From Comamonadaceae bacterium (GTDB taxonomy: Bacteria > Pseudomonadota > Gammaproteobacteria > Burkholderiales > Burkholderiaceae_C): 64,000 nucleotides of DNA. The stretch covers positions 1 to 64,000 of the forward strand of contig JAJTEW010000008.1 of NCBI GenBank assembly GCA_021299875.1. The letters run 5' to 3'. Shown here piece by piece: positions 21,701-30,407 of the stretch. Under the pieces are notes generated by a model. It searched no databases and was not told the DNA's origin. It saw only the letters and a list, made by a program, of their open reading frames with translations. A program made the translations under genes and the position numbers. Numbering within the stretch: position 1 is the first letter of the stretch; the number at the start of each line of letters is the position of its first letter.

Positions 21701-22567
21701 ATGGCCATGAATGCAGACAAGTCCATTGACCACGATGCAGACCTGCCCACCATGGACGCGCCCTACGTGCCGCCGCTGCCCGTGGGGCCGCGCGCGCACA
21801 TGCGTTCCTTGGGGTTTTCAGATCCTTTTCGCTGGCTGGCACGGGGCCTGAAGGACATGCGCCAGCACCCGGCCATTGCCTTGTTTTACGGCCTGTGTTT
21901 TTGGGGCATGGCGCAGGTACTGGCCTTGGTGTTCAAGCACAAGCCCGAGTACACCTTGACCCTGGTTTCTGGCTGCTTGCTGGTGGGGCCGTTCTTGGCC
22001 ATGGGTCTGTACGAGGTCAGTCGAAAACGCGAGCACAGCGAAGTGCCGGACATGGCTGGCTCCTTGATGTGCTGGGACCAGCACATCCGCAGCATGGCCC
22101 TGTTGGTGCTGGTGCTGATGGTGCTGGAGTTGCTGTGGGGCAGGGCGTCATTGGTGGTGTTTGCGGTGTTCTTCAACACCGGCATGCCCTCCACCACGGG
22201 CGTGATCGAGGCGGTGTTCAACCCGCACAACATCGAATTTTTGATGGTCTATCTGGCGGTGGGTGGTGTGTTTGCGGCCCTGGTCTATGGCCTGTCGGTG
22301 GTGTCCATTCCCATGATCCTGGACCGCGACACCGATGCCATTTCGGCCGTGTTGATTAGCATGCGGGTGGTTTTGTCGCACCCGAGCGTGATGCTGCTGT
22401 GGGGCTTGTTGCTGAGCTTGCTGGTGCTGGCGGCCCTGTGGCCTTGGGCGTTGGGCATCATCGTGGTGGGGCCGTGGCTGGGTCATGCGAGCTGGCACGC
22501 CTACCGAGGGAGCGTCGAGTGGGAGGAAAACACTGAAGAAGCTGTTACATTGGGCAGCTCAAATTAA
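21701..22567 (+). CDS. DUF2189 integral membrane protein
   Basis: A 288-residue protein with a hydrophilic N-terminus (about 45 residues) and roughly six hydrophobic segments, including ALFYGLCFWGMAQVLALVF, LLVLVLMVLELLWG, FLMVYLAVGGVFAALVYGL and MLLWGLLLSLLVLAALWPWALG. It resembles the DUF2189 family, whose members are often found near cytochrome c oxidase genes in alpha-proteobacteria. The function is unknown. The C-terminus is acidic (EWEENTEEA). The stop is followed 10 bases later by a small gene with its own strong ribosome site. Confidence 0.7.
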   Translation: MAMNADKSIDHDADLPTMDAPYVPPLPVGPRAHMRSLGFSDPFRWLARGLKDMRQHPAIALFYGLCFWGMAQVLALVFKHKPEYTLTLVSGCLLVGPFLAMGLYEVSRKREHSEVPDMAGSLMCWDQHIRSMALLVLVLMVLELLWGRASLVVFAVFFNTGMPSTTGVIEAVFNPHNIEFLMVYLAVGGVFAALVYGLSVVSIPMILDRDTDAISAVLISMRVVLSHPSVMLLWGLLLSLLVLAALWPWALGIIVVGPWLGHASWHAYRGSVEWEENTEEAVTLGSSN

Positions 22568-22577
22568 AGGAGCCATC

Positions 22578-22775
22578 TTGGCCACACCCAACTACGGATT
22601 CGAAAAACGCCAGAAAGAACTGGCCAAGAAGCGCAAAAAAGAAGACAAGCTCAAGGCCAAGTCAGACCGCAAGTCGGGCCTGTTGGCTGAAGATGGCTCT
22701 GAAATCGAAGGCGAAGAAGCCAACGCCCACACCCCAGCGACCGGTGCGGTCGACTCTTCCACGCCTGCGGCTTGA
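22578..22775 (+). CDS. Small charged conserved protein
   Basis: A 65-residue, highly charged protein beginning with ATPNYGFEKRQKELAKKRKK after the start codon, then an acidic C-terminal half (EDGSEIEGEEA). Short proteins of this YxFEKRQKE(L/M)AKK pattern are widespread and uncharacterised in Burkholderiales. The TTG start is supported by a strong AAGGAG at 22567-22572, five bases upstream; a longer in-frame ORF from 22485 overlaps the DUF2189 gene and was rejected. The charge pattern suggests nucleic-acid or ribosome association, but that is speculation. Confidence 0.75.
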   Translation: MATPNYGFEKRQKELAKKRKKEDKLKAKSDRKSGLLAEDGSEIEGEEANAHTPATGAVDSSTPAA

Positions 22776-22789
22776 ATCAACGGCCGCGA

Positions 22790-23845
22790 TCACCCTTGCA
22801 CCAGCCCATGCGCCAAAACCAGCATGTCTGCCATGCTGTGGCTCGCAGGTGTGGCCAGAGGCGCTTGGGCGTAGTGCACGAAGTTGTTGCCGGTGGAGGC
22901 CTCGTAACCGGGGTCATAGTGGCCTGAAAGCAGTTCGGTCACCACCTCACGCATTTCGCCGCGCTCGATTCTTTCTTGCCAGCCTTGCACCACGGCTTTG
23001 CCGCGCAGCGCCACCAGCCGCTCCAGCCGGTCAGCAAACAAGGCGCGGTCCTCTGTGAAGAACACATAGTCCTCCAGCAGCAAATTGACCCGATTTTCCA
23101 GCGACAAGTCCACCCTCAGGCAGGGGCTGGCCCGCATGGCCGCCATCAGCGCGTCAGGCACCGCCAGATTGCCCACCTTTTTGCTTTCGGCTTCGACAAA
23201 CACCGGCCTGTCTGCACTGAAAGCTCGCAATGCGTCCCAGATCTGCGTGTCAAAGGCTTTTTGCGTCGGCTGTGGCGTGCCCGGAATGAAGCCCAGCACC
23301 GAGCTGCGGTGGCAGGCAATGGCTTCAAGATCCAACACCTGTGCCCCTTCTTGCGCCAAAGCCTGCAGCAAACGTGTTTTGCCCGAGCCGGTGGGCCCAC
23401 ACAGCACCTTGAACTGCAGGCGTTGGGCTTGGCGCGGCGTGTCTTCCATCACTTCTTTGCGAAAGGCCTTGTAGCCGCCTTCAATCAGGTGCACCTTGAA
23501 GCCAATTTGCCCTAGGATCAGCGCCAGTGAGTTGCTGCGCTTGCCCCCTCGCCAACAGTAAACCAGAGGCTGCCAATTTTTGGGTTTGTCCATCACCTGT
23601 GTTTCGATGTGGCGGGCGATGTTTTTGGCCACCAGGGCGGCCCCCACTTTTTGCGCCTCGAACGGGTTGACCTGCTTGTAAAGGGTGCCCACCTGGATGC
23701 GCTCTTCGTTGTTGAGCGACGGCCAGCTCAAGGCTCCGGGCAGGTGATCCTCGGCGTGTTCGCCCTCGGAGCGTGCATCCAAAATGGCATCAAACTGGTT
23801 CAGTTGGGCCATGGCATCCGAGGCCGAGATCAGGTGAAGACTCAT
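22790..23845 (-). CDS. mnmH: tRNA 2-selenouridine synthase
   Basis: MnmH (SelU/YbbB) replaces sulfur by selenium in the 2-thiouridine at wobble position 34 of some tRNAs, through a geranylated intermediate. The 351-residue protein has an N-terminal rhodanese domain with catalytic cysteine in VYCWRGGKRSNS and a C-terminal P-loop domain with CGPTGSGKTRLLQAL. It implies a selenophosphate synthetase (SelD) elsewhere in the genome. The ATG at 23845 overlaps the stop of the upstream GDSL esterase gene (23842) by four bases, so the two form an operon. Confidence 0.9.
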   Translation of the reverse strand: MSLHLISASDAMAQLNQFDAILDARSEGEHAEDHLPGALSWPSLNNEERIQVGTLYKQVNPFEAQKVGAALVAKNIARHIETQVMDKPKNWQPLVYCWRGGKRSNSLALILGQIGFKVHLIEGGYKAFRKEVMEDTPRQAQRLQFKVLCGPTGSGKTRLLQALAQEGAQVLDLEAIACHRSSVLGFIPGTPQPTQKAFDTQIWDALRAFSADRPVFVEAESKKVGNLAVPDALMAAMRASPCLRVDLSLENRVNLLLEDYVFFTEDRALFADRLERLVALRGKAVVQGWQERIERGEMREVVTELLSGHYDPGYEASTGNNFVHYAQAPLATPASHSMADMLVLAHGLVQG

Positions 23846-24492
23846 TTCAGTTGTTTCTTCAAGGTGGGCCAGACGTTGGCCAGCATGCGCGGCTGCGCGG
23901 CTTCGTTGGGGTGAATGCGGTCCGCCTGAAACCATTTGAGGGGCTCGGCGTCGTCGCCCACGCCTTTCAAAAAGAAAGGCACCAGCGCGGCCTTTTGACT
24001 TTTGGCCACTTGTGCATAGGCCGCTTCAAACTGGCGTGCCATCTCGGGGCCGTAATTGGGGGGCATTTGCATGCCCAGCAGCAGCACCTTGGCCCCCGCA
24101 GCTTGGGCTTGTTGGGTCATGGCCAGCAAGTTGTCTTGTGTCATGCGCATGGGCAGGCCGCGCAGGGCGTCGTTGCCCCCCAGCTCGATGACCACATGGC
24201 TGGGTTGATGGCGTTTGAGCAAAGCGGGCAGGCGGGAGCGTCCGCCCGAGGTGGTGTCGCCGCTGATGCTGGCGTTGATGACTTCAACGTCAGGCTTTTC
24301 TTGCGCCAATTGCTTTTGCAGCAAGGCGACCCATCCGGTGCCTCTGGCCAGTCCGTATTCGGCGCTCAGCGAGTCGCCCAACACCAAGACGCGCTGACCC
24401 GAAGTGCCTTGCGCAGCCGCCACAAAGCCCCAGCCGATCAGGGCCAGCATGGCGCAGTTAAAGTGGCGACGTCTCAACAAAGGTTTGTGCAT
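23842..24492 (-). CDS. tesA: GDSL-family arylesterase/lysophospholipase (TesA type)
   Basis: This 216-residue periplasmic SGNH hydrolase has block I GDSLSAEYGL (nucleophile Ser), the GGNDALRG block and the C-terminal DRIHPNEAAQP with catalytic Asp and His. TesA-type enzymes hydrolyse acyl thioesters, aryl esters and lysophospholipids. The N-terminus MHKPLLRRRHFNCAM leads into a hydrophobic signal segment ending near VAAAQG. Its ATG lies on the same CATG as the divergent ABC ATPase start, so the two genes overlap by two bases head to head. The esterase and ATPase pair is conserved (tesA-ybbA in E. coli). Confidence 0.9.
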   Translation of the reverse strand: MHKPLLRRRHFNCAMLALIGWGFVAAAQGTSGQRVLVLGDSLSAEYGLARGTGWVALLQKQLAQEKPDVEVINASISGDTTSGGRSRLPALLKRHQPSHVVIELGGNDALRGLPMRMTQDNLLAMTQQAQAAGAKVLLLGMQMPPNYGPEMARQFEAAYAQVAKSQKAALVPFFLKGVGDDAEPLKWFQADRIHPNEAAQPRMLANVWPTLKKQLK

Positions 24493-25180
24493 GCCTGAAT
24501 CCATCATTGCCGTGCGTGGCATCTCCAAAAGCGTGCAGGATGCCAGCGGTCGGCTGGACATTTTGCGCGATATCGATTTCTCATTGAACGCGGGGGAAAC
24601 AGCCGCTATTGTCGGCGCTTCTGGTTCGGGCAAAAGCACGCTGCTGGCCATCCTGGCGGGATTGGATACGCCCAGTGCTGGCCAGGTGGTTCTGGCGGGG
24701 CAGTCTCTTTTTGATTTGTCCGAAGACGAACGCGCCGCCTTGCGGGCCCAGCACGTAGGCTTCGTGTTTCAGAGCTTTCAGCTCATGCCCAACCTGACGG
24801 CGCTGGAAAACGTGATGTTGCCGCTCGAGTTGGCCGATCTGCCCGATGCCCGCAAAACCGCGACCGCCATGCTGCAGCGCGTGGGTTTGGGCGAACGACT
24901 CAAGCACTTGCCCAAGGTTTTATCGGGCGGGGAACAGCAACGCGTGGCTCTGGCCCGGGCTTTTGTAGTTCAACCCGATGTGTTGCTGGCCGACGAACCG
25001 ACTGGCAGCTTGGACCATGCGACGGGTGAGGCCATCATGGACTTGATGTTTGCGCTCAACCGTGAGCAGGGCACCACCTTGGTCTTGGTCACGCACGATC
25101 GCCAGCTTGCGGCCAAGTGCGAACGCATTCTGTCGATTCAGGCCGGGCGCTTGAGCGAGTCAGCCCCTGATTTGGGTTAA
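24491..25180 (+). CDS. ybbA: ABC transporter ATP-binding protein (YbbA/LolD-like)
   Basis: A 229-residue ABC ATPase with Walker A GASGSGKST, signature LSGGEQQRVALARA, Walker B VLLADEPTGSLD and switch His in VLVTHD. It belongs to the MacB/LolD/YbbA group. In E. coli ybbA is followed by the large permease ybbP; here no permease is adjacent, and the next gene is rlmB. The partner must be encoded elsewhere or be lost. The ATG at 24491 is preceded by AAAGG, seven bases upstream, inside the coding sequence of the divergent esterase. Confidence 0.85.
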   Translation: MPESIIAVRGISKSVQDASGRLDILRDIDFSLNAGETAAIVGASGSGKSTLLAILAGLDTPSAGQVVLAGQSLFDLSEDERAALRAQHVGFVFQSFQLMPNLTALENVMLPLELADLPDARKTATAMLQRVGLGERLKHLPKVLSGGEQQRVALARAFVVQPDVLLADEPTGSLDHATGEAIMDLMFALNREQGTTLVLVTHDRQLAAKCERILSIQAGRLSESAPDLG

Positions 25181-25232
25181 CCCATCACGGTACCCCAGTG
25201 GTGAGTCTTTGGTGAACAACGATAATCCCAAG

Positions 25233-25967
25233 ATGTCTTCCCACAAAGTGCTGTTCGGCTTTCATGCCGTGGGCGTTCGCCTCAAGATCGCCCCCCAATC
25301 CGTTGTTGAAATCCATTACGAGGTCACCCGCCGCGATGCGCGTATGCGGCAGTTCATTGACAAGGCCCGCGATTCGGGCATGCGCATGATCGAATCGGAC
25401 GGTGAGCGACTGTCCAAACTGGCCGGTGGTCATGGTCATCAGGGCGTGGTCGCCATGGTGACGCCGATCCCGCAAAACCACTCCTTGGACGATTTGCTGG
25501 ATTCCGTTGAAGGCCCGCCTTTGCTTTTGGTGTTGGATGGCGTGACCGACCCGCACAACCTGGGGGCTTGTTTGCGTGTGGCCGATGGCGCAGGGGCGCA
25601 TGCCGTGATCGCCCCCAAAGACCATGCCGCCGGCATCAATGCCACCGTGGCCAAAGTGGCCAGTGGCGCAGCCGAAACCATGCCTTATTTCATGGTCACC
25701 AATTTGGCCCGTACGCTGGGCGAACTTAAAGAGCGCAGCATCTGGGTCATTGGCACCAGTGACGATGCGCCGCGCAACATTTACCAAGCCGACTTGAAAG
25801 TGCCCACCGCTTTGGTGTTGGGTGCTGAAGGGAGCGGGATGCGCCAGTTGACGCGTAAAAACTGCGACGAACTGGTCAGCATCCCCATGCGCGGGGCCGT
25901 TGAAAGTTTGAACGTATCGGTGGCCAGTGGTGTATGCCTCTATGAAGCACTGCGGCAACGCAGTTGA
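25233..25967 (+). CDS. rlmB: 23S rRNA (guanosine-2'-O-)-methyltransferase RlmB
   Basis: RlmB methylates the ribose of G2251 in the peptidyl-transferase centre. The SPOUT/TrmH family protein of about 244 residues has an N-terminal substrate-binding domain (VLFGFHAVGVRLK) and the knot motifs LDGVTDPHNLGACLRVADGAG, VLGAEGSGMR and VSIPMRGAVESLNVSVASGV. I chose ATG 25233 (MSSHKVLFGFHAVG). An in-frame GTG at 25212 with a nearby GGTGAG is an alternative and would add seven residues. Confidence 0.92.
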   Translation: MSSHKVLFGFHAVGVRLKIAPQSVVEIHYEVTRRDARMRQFIDKARDSGMRMIESDGERLSKLAGGHGHQGVVAMVTPIPQNHSLDDLLDSVEGPPLLLVLDGVTDPHNLGACLRVADGAGAHAVIAPKDHAAGINATVAKVASGAAETMPYFMVTNLARTLGELKERSIWVIGTSDDAPRNIYQADLKVPTALVLGAEGSGMRQLTRKNCDELVSIPMRGAVESLNVSVASGVCLYEALRQRS

Positions 25968-26004
25968 ATGTCTTTCTCTCTCTCAACCTCCCTGAAAGTC
26001 AGTC

Positions 26005-26352
26005 ATGTCCCGCCAAACCCTCTTTTCCTTGAGTCTGCTGTTCTTGTTGACGGTCCTCTTGTCCGCATGCACGCAAGAGCAGCAAAACAAATTCAGCAGA
26101 GGCATTCAAAACTGGACGGGCACCAACGGTGTCATGGAAGTTTATGCGGGTGACAAGCTGGTTCGTCGCTTCATCAAGGTGGACAAAGTCAGCACCGCTT
26201 TGGGAACCGATGACAAACAGCCAAGGGCCTACCGTTACGGCTATGGCGTGCTGGATGAGAACCTCAACATGGCGGCCGACCCTGGCGAGAAAAAGGTCTA
26301 CTTCGAAGTCAGCGATTACTCGAACACGGTGTTTTTCGAAAGCCCACGCTGA
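26005..26352 (+). CDS. Hypothetical small lipoprotein
   Basis: A 115-residue predicted lipoprotein: the hydrophobic signal LFSLSLLFLLTVLLSAC ends in a lipobox LSAC with the cysteine at residue 22. The mature part is soluble and mixed in charge, with NGVMEVYAGDKLVRRFIKVDKV and a C-terminal KVYFEVSDYSNTVFFES that reads like beta strands. I do not recognise a named family. It stands between rlmB and the convergent chromate-transporter pair and is probably anchored in the outer or inner membrane facing the periplasm. Confidence 0.7.
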   Translation: MSRQTLFSLSLLFLLTVLLSACTQEQQNKFSRGIQNWTGTNGVMEVYAGDKLVRRFIKVDKVSTALGTDDKQPRAYRYGYGVLDENLNMAADPGEKKVYFEVSDYSNTVFFESPR

Positions 26353-26368
26353 ACCCAGCGTCTTGCCA

Positions 26369-26971
26369 TCAGATCCACCCCAAGGCGCCGATGATGGCAC
26401 CCGCCCCAATCAACCACAGCAGGTGAATTCGGGTACGCCAAACCAGCAGCACCGACACCAGCGTCAGCAGCCACAGTGGCCAGTCTTTGGCAGGGTTGTT
26501 GTGGCTGGCTGTCAAAAGCCACCCCGTAGACACCAACAAGGCAATCACCACCGGGGCCATGCCCAATTTAAAGGCTTTGATGCCGCGCTTGTCACGGTGG
26601 TGGTGGGCCCATCGGGTGGTGGTGTAGGTCAACACGGAAGAGGGCAGCATGATGCCCAAAAGGCTCAGGAAGACACCCAAACCCGACAGGGCCACGCTCA
26701 TCCAGCCCCCCCCGAGACCGGTTCCTGCATTCAGCCCCACATTCCAGCCCATCACGGCCACAAAAAGTACGTTGGGTCCAGGAGAGGCTTGGGCCAAGGC
26801 AATGGAAGAGCTGAACTGCTGCTCTGTCAACCATCCGTTTTGGTCCACCAAAAACCGGTGCATGTCTGGCGCTGTGATGATGGCACCGCCGACCGCCAAA
26901 AGCGAAAGCGATAAAAAGTGGTTAAAAAAGGCCACCCAATCACCCCAGGCCAATTGCAAACTGAGGCTCAT
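26369..26971 (-). CDS. chrA: Chromate transporter, short-chain CHR subunit (second gene)
   Basis: A 200-residue membrane protein of the CHR family with the signature positions GGAIITAPDMHRFLV and LAQASPGPNVLF and about six hydrophobic segments. CHR proteins export chromate, or in other members transport sulfate or other anions. Long-chain ChrA has two such halves in one protein; here each half is its own gene. This gene's ATG overlaps the stop of the first half by four bases (26968-26971), so the two are translationally coupled and probably form a heterodimer. Substrate is inferred from the family. Confidence 0.85.
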   Translation of the reverse strand: MSLSLQLAWGDWVAFFNHFLSLSLLAVGGAIITAPDMHRFLVDQNGWLTEQQFSSSIALAQASPGPNVLFVAVMGWNVGLNAGTGLGGGWMSVALSGLGVFLSLLGIMLPSSVLTYTTTRWAHHHRDKRGIKAFKLGMAPVVIALLVSTGWLLTASHNNPAKDWPLWLLTLVSVLLVWRTRIHLLWLIGAGAIIGALGWI

Positions 26972-27561
26972 GATGGCACCTCAATGGAGGCCAATTTGGC
27001 CAATTGCAGGTAAGCCCATGCACAAGCCAAGGAGCCGATGCCCAACAACACCCAAAGCAAAGGCCAACGCAACAAACTCACGCACACAAAGGTGCTCAGC
27101 ATGACCAAAAAACAGGCCAACATGCCCATCGGGTTGAGCTTCAAAGCGCCAATCAGCTTGATGCCCGTGGCCGCAATGAGTCCGGCTGCAACGGCCCCCA
27201 TGCCACGCAAGGCACCTTGCGCCCACGGCGCGTCGGACACACCACCGAACACCGATGCCAAGATCAACACCACAGCCAAAGGTGCCAACAACAAGCCCGC
27301 CAAAGAAGCCAGCGCACCGCCCAGGCCAAAGTGGCGTCCGCCGATGATCAAGCAAAAATTGACCACATTGGGGCCCGGCATGATTTGAGCAACAGCCCAG
27401 TCTTCCACAAACTGGGCCTGCGTCATCCAGCGCTTTTTTTCGACCAGTTCACGCTGCACAACCGCTAAAACCCCACCGAAACCCTGTAAAGCCAGCACGG
27501 TGAAGGACAAGAACAAATCTGTTTTGGAACGGGGTGTGTTGAGCGGAACTGTTTCAGACAT
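26968..27561 (-). CDS. chrA: Chromate transporter, short-chain CHR subunit (first gene)
   Basis: A 197-residue CHR-domain membrane protein with the family pattern LALQGFGGVLAVVQRELVEKKRW and VAQIMPGPNVVNFCL, followed by several hydrophobic segments. It is the upstream half of a two-gene transporter. The two halves are only related, not identical, as expected for antiparallel-topology pairs in the short-chain CHR group. It follows fabI on the same strand after a gap of about 97 bases that shows no strong terminator. Confidence 0.85.
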   Translation of the reverse strand: MSETVPLNTPRSKTDLFLSFTVLALQGFGGVLAVVQRELVEKKRWMTQAQFVEDWAVAQIMPGPNVVNFCLIIGGRHFGLGGALASLAGLLLAPLAVVLILASVFGGVSDAPWAQGALRGMGAVAAGLIAATGIKLIGALKLNPMGMLACFLVMLSTFVCVSLLRWPLLWVLLGIGSLACAWAYLQLAKLASIEVPS

Positions 27562-27658
27562 GGTGGAATTATCCTGACCCTCGGAGAATCAAGCAGTCGC
27601 CCGCAGGCCAACTGCAGTCTTGGGTTTGAACGGATCAAGGCACGTCAAGCCCTGGTCC

Positions 27659-28477
27659 TCAGGGCGCGGTGTTCGCGGGCTCGGCAATGCCGCCCACCAC
27701 CTGGCTGAAACCACCGTCCACATAAGTGATTTCAGCCGTCACACCCGCTGCCAGGTCGCTCAGCATGAAAGCCGCCACATGGCCTACGTCTTCAATGGTC
27801 ACGTTGCGGCGTATGGGTGAAGCCTCGGCCACCACCGACAAAATCTTGCCAAAACCCTTGATGCCGCTGGCCGCCAGCGTCTTGATGGGGCCGGCCGAAA
27901 TGCCATTGGCGCGCAAGCCCCGGTTTTGGCTGCCCAGCGATTCGGCCAAGTAACGAACCGAAGCTTCCAAACTGGCTTTGGCCAGTCCCATGGTGTTGTA
28001 GTTGGGGACCGTCCGGATGGCGCCTAAATAAGTCAGCGTCAGCACGGCCGACTTGTCGTTCAAATAGGGCAAGGCTGCTTTGGCCATGGCTGGAAAGCTG
28101 TAAGCGCTGATGTCATGGGCAATCTTGAAACCTTCTCGCGACAGGCCATCCAGAAAGTCACCCGCAATCGCCTCGCGAGGAGCGTAGCCAATCGCGTGGA
28201 CAAAACCGTCGAATTTGGGCCAAGTGGCGGACAAGTCAGTAAAGAGCTTTTCGATCTGTTCATCGCTGCCTACGTCGCAATCAAAAATCAGCTTGGAGTC
28301 AAAATCGGCCGCGAATTCGGTGATCCGGTCTTTGAACCGCTCGCCCACATAGCTGAACGCCAACTCCGCACCCTGTGCATGGCAGGCCTTGGCGATGCCA
28401 TAGGCGATCGAACGGTTGGACAGCACGCCAGTGATCAGCAGCTTTTTCCCCGATAGAAATCCTGTTTTTGTGGTCAT
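27659..28477 (-). CDS. fabI: Enoyl-[acyl-carrier-protein] reductase (NADH) FabI
   Basis: FabI catalyses the last reduction of each fatty-acid elongation cycle and is the triclosan target in many bacteria. The 272-residue short-chain dehydrogenase begins [20 protein letters not shown] with the FabI-type dinucleotide motif ([15 protein letters not shown]) and has the catalytic pair in [13 protein letters not shown] (Tyr and Lys spaced as in FabI, YX6K). ATG 28477 was chosen over an in-frame start at 28516. It diverges from yejA with 37 bases between start codons. Confidence 0.95.
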   Translation of the reverse strand: MTTKTGFLSGKKLLITGVLSNRSIAYGIAKACHAQGAELAFSYVGERFKDRITEFAADFDSKLIFDCDVGSDEQIEKLFTDLSATWPKFDGFVHAIGYAPREAIAGDFLDGLSREGFKIAHDISAYSFPAMAKAALPYLNDKSAVLTLTYLGAIRTVPNYNTMGLAKASLEASVRYLAESLGSQNRGLRANGISAGPIKTLAASGIKGFGKILSVVAEASPIRRNVTIEDVGHVAAFMLSDLAAGVTAEITYVDGGFSQVVGGIAEPANTAP

Positions 28478-28514
28478 GCCCTCAACTCCTGAAAAATGTG
28501 TGCAGAATTGTCGC

Positions 28515-30404
28515 ATGCGAAGACCCTTGGCTTTTTTCTGGACACACTGCTTGCTGGCCCTTGGGTTTTGTAGCTCAGGCAGCGTCTGGGCCAGTCACGC
28601 TTATGCGCAGTTTGGCGATGTTCGTTACCCTTTAGGTTTTTCGCATTTCTCGCATGTCAACCCCGCCGCACCCAAAGGGGGCGCGATTGTTTTGGTGCCG
28701 CCCACACGCCAATCGAGTTTTGACAAATACAACCCCTTCACCTTGAAGGGCAGTGCCCCGCCTTCCATGCTGGGCATGATGTTTGATACCTTGCTGGTGG
28801 GCAACATGGACGAGCCCACCACTTCTTATGGCTTGTTGGCCTTGGAGACGCAAGTCGCAGCTGACCGTTTGTCGGTGACTTTCCAGATCCACCCTGCGGC
28901 CCGTTTCCACAATGGAGACCCGGTTTTGGCCACCGATGTGCGCCATTCGTTTGAACGACTGACCAGCAAGCAGGCGGCACCCCAATACCGAACTTACTTT
29001 GGTGAAGTCAAAAAAGCCACGGTGTTGGCCGAGCGCAGCATTCGCTTTGATTTTGTCAGGCCCAACAGCGAGTTGCCCCTGATCGTGGGCAGCTTGCCGG
29101 TGTTCAGCCACAAGTGGGGACTGGAGGGTGGCGTGCACAAACCGCTGGACCAAATGGTCATGGACATCCCCATCGCGTCGGGACCCTACCGCATTGGGCG
29201 GGTGCAGTTTGGCAAAGACATCACGTATGAGCGCGACCCGACCTATTGGGCCCGTGACTTGAATGTGCGCAAGGGACAATTCAATTTTGACCGCATCACC
29301 TACAAAATCTACAAAGACAGCACCGCCCAGCTCGAAGCTTTCAAGGCCGGTGAGTTCGATTACATGCAGTCTTTCATTGCGCGAGAGTGGGCCAGGGCCT
29401 TCACTGGTCGGGCGTTCGACCGGGGTGATTTGATCAAGGCCGAATTGGCACATGGGAACGCAGGTGACTTTCAGGGCTTTTTATTCAATACGCGCCGCGA
29501 CAAGTTCCAGGACGTGCGGGTGCGCCAGGCCATTGCGTTGGCCATGGACTTTGAATGGCTGAACCGGCAACTCTTTTACAACGCCTACAGCCGGGTGCGT
29601 GGCTATTTTGTGGCCAGCGATTTCGAAGCCAAGGGTCGTCCCGGCCCAGACGAGTTGGCCTTGCTCGCACCCTTGCGGTCCAAACTGCCCGCTGCCGTGT
29701 TCGAGCAAGATGTGCCCCAACCGCCTCAAACTGCGCTGGACCCGGCCTCGGGCCACACCCTGCGTGACCACTTGCGCCAGGCGCGTGATTTGCTCAAAGC
29801 AGCTGGATGGACCTACCGCGATGGCGCTTTGCGCAACGCCAAGGGGCAAGCTTTCAGCATCGAGTTTTTGGACAGTTCGGGCTCAATGGGGCGCGTGGTC
29901 ACGCCATTTGCCAAGAACCTTGAAAAACTGGGCATCCAGGTGCAGTACAAAGTGATTGACTTCGCTTTGCTGCAAAAACGCATGGACGTGTTCGACTTTG
30001 ACATCGTCAGCAACCGCACCGTGGGCAGCGAAGCGCCCGGCACCGAGTTGCTTGAGCGCTACGGCAGCCGATCTGCCGACGTGGAGGGTTCGGGCAACGT
30101 GATCGGCTTGAAAGACCCGGCCGTGGACGCGCTGCTGGACAAGGTGGTCAGTGCCACGTCACGGCCTGAGCTGGTGACCAGCCTGCGGGCCTTGGACAGG
30201 GTGCTGCGCCATGGCCACTATGTGGTGCCACACTGGTATGGCGCCGTGCACCGGGTGTCTTGGCGGGCCAAGGCGTTTGCGCGACCCGCCGACTTGCCCC
30301 GTTTTTTCCAGCCTGAAAAACTGGTCACCACCGTGTGGTGGTCTCCCAGTGCCTCAGCCGAACCAGCCGCATCAGTGGCCCCAACGGCCTCCAAAGCCCC
30401 TTGA
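28515..30404 (+). CDS. yejA: Peptide ABC transporter substrate-binding protein (YejA type)
   Basis: A 629-residue family 5 extracellular solute-binding protein with a signal peptide ([18 protein letters not shown], cleavage probably after VWA). Typical features include [38 protein letters not shown] and [26 protein letters not shown]. YejA of E. coli binds oligopeptides and the peptide antibiotic microcin C. The C-terminus ends in a low-complexity Ala/Pro/Ser tail. It heads the four-gene importer that follows; substrate here is inferred as peptides. Confidence 0.88.
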   Translation: MRRPLAFFWTHCLLALGFCSSGSVWASHAYAQFGDVRYPLGFSHFSHVNPAAPKGGAIVLVPPTRQSSFDKYNPFTLKGSAPPSMLGMMFDTLLVGNMDEPTTSYGLLALETQVAADRLSVTFQIHPAARFHNGDPVLATDVRHSFERLTSKQAAPQYRTYFGEVKKATVLAERSIRFDFVRPNSELPLIVGSLPVFSHKWGLEGGVHKPLDQMVMDIPIASGPYRIGRVQFGKDITYERDPTYWARDLNVRKGQFNFDRITYKIYKDSTAQLEAFKAGEFDYMQSFIAREWARAFTGRAFDRGDLIKAELAHGNAGDFQGFLFNTRRDKFQDVRVRQAIALAMDFEWLNRQLFYNAYSRVRGYFVASDFEAKGRPGPDELALLAPLRSKLPAAVFEQDVPQPPQTALDPASGHTLRDHLRQARDLLKAAGWTYRDGALRNAKGQAFSIEFLDSSGSMGRVVTPFAKNLEKLGIQVQYKVIDFALLQKRMDVFDFDIVSNRTVGSEAPGTELLERYGSRSADVEGSGNVIGLKDPAVDALLDKVVSATSRPELVTSLRALDRVLRHGHYVVPHWYGAVHRVSWRAKAFARPADLPRFFQPEKLVTTVWWSPSASAEPAASVAPTASKAP

Positions 30405-30407
30405 CCC

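Noticed and set aside
24406..24492. Twin-arginine signal on the GDSL esterase (LRRRHFN)
   Set aside because: It has RRxF, but the following residues do not fit the Tat consensus, and the segment works as a normal Sec signal with a basic n-region.
26968..26971. Frameshifted single chrA pseudogene
   Set aside because: The halves are joined by a clean ATGA overlap and each has its own start and full CHR domain, as known for short-chain pairs.
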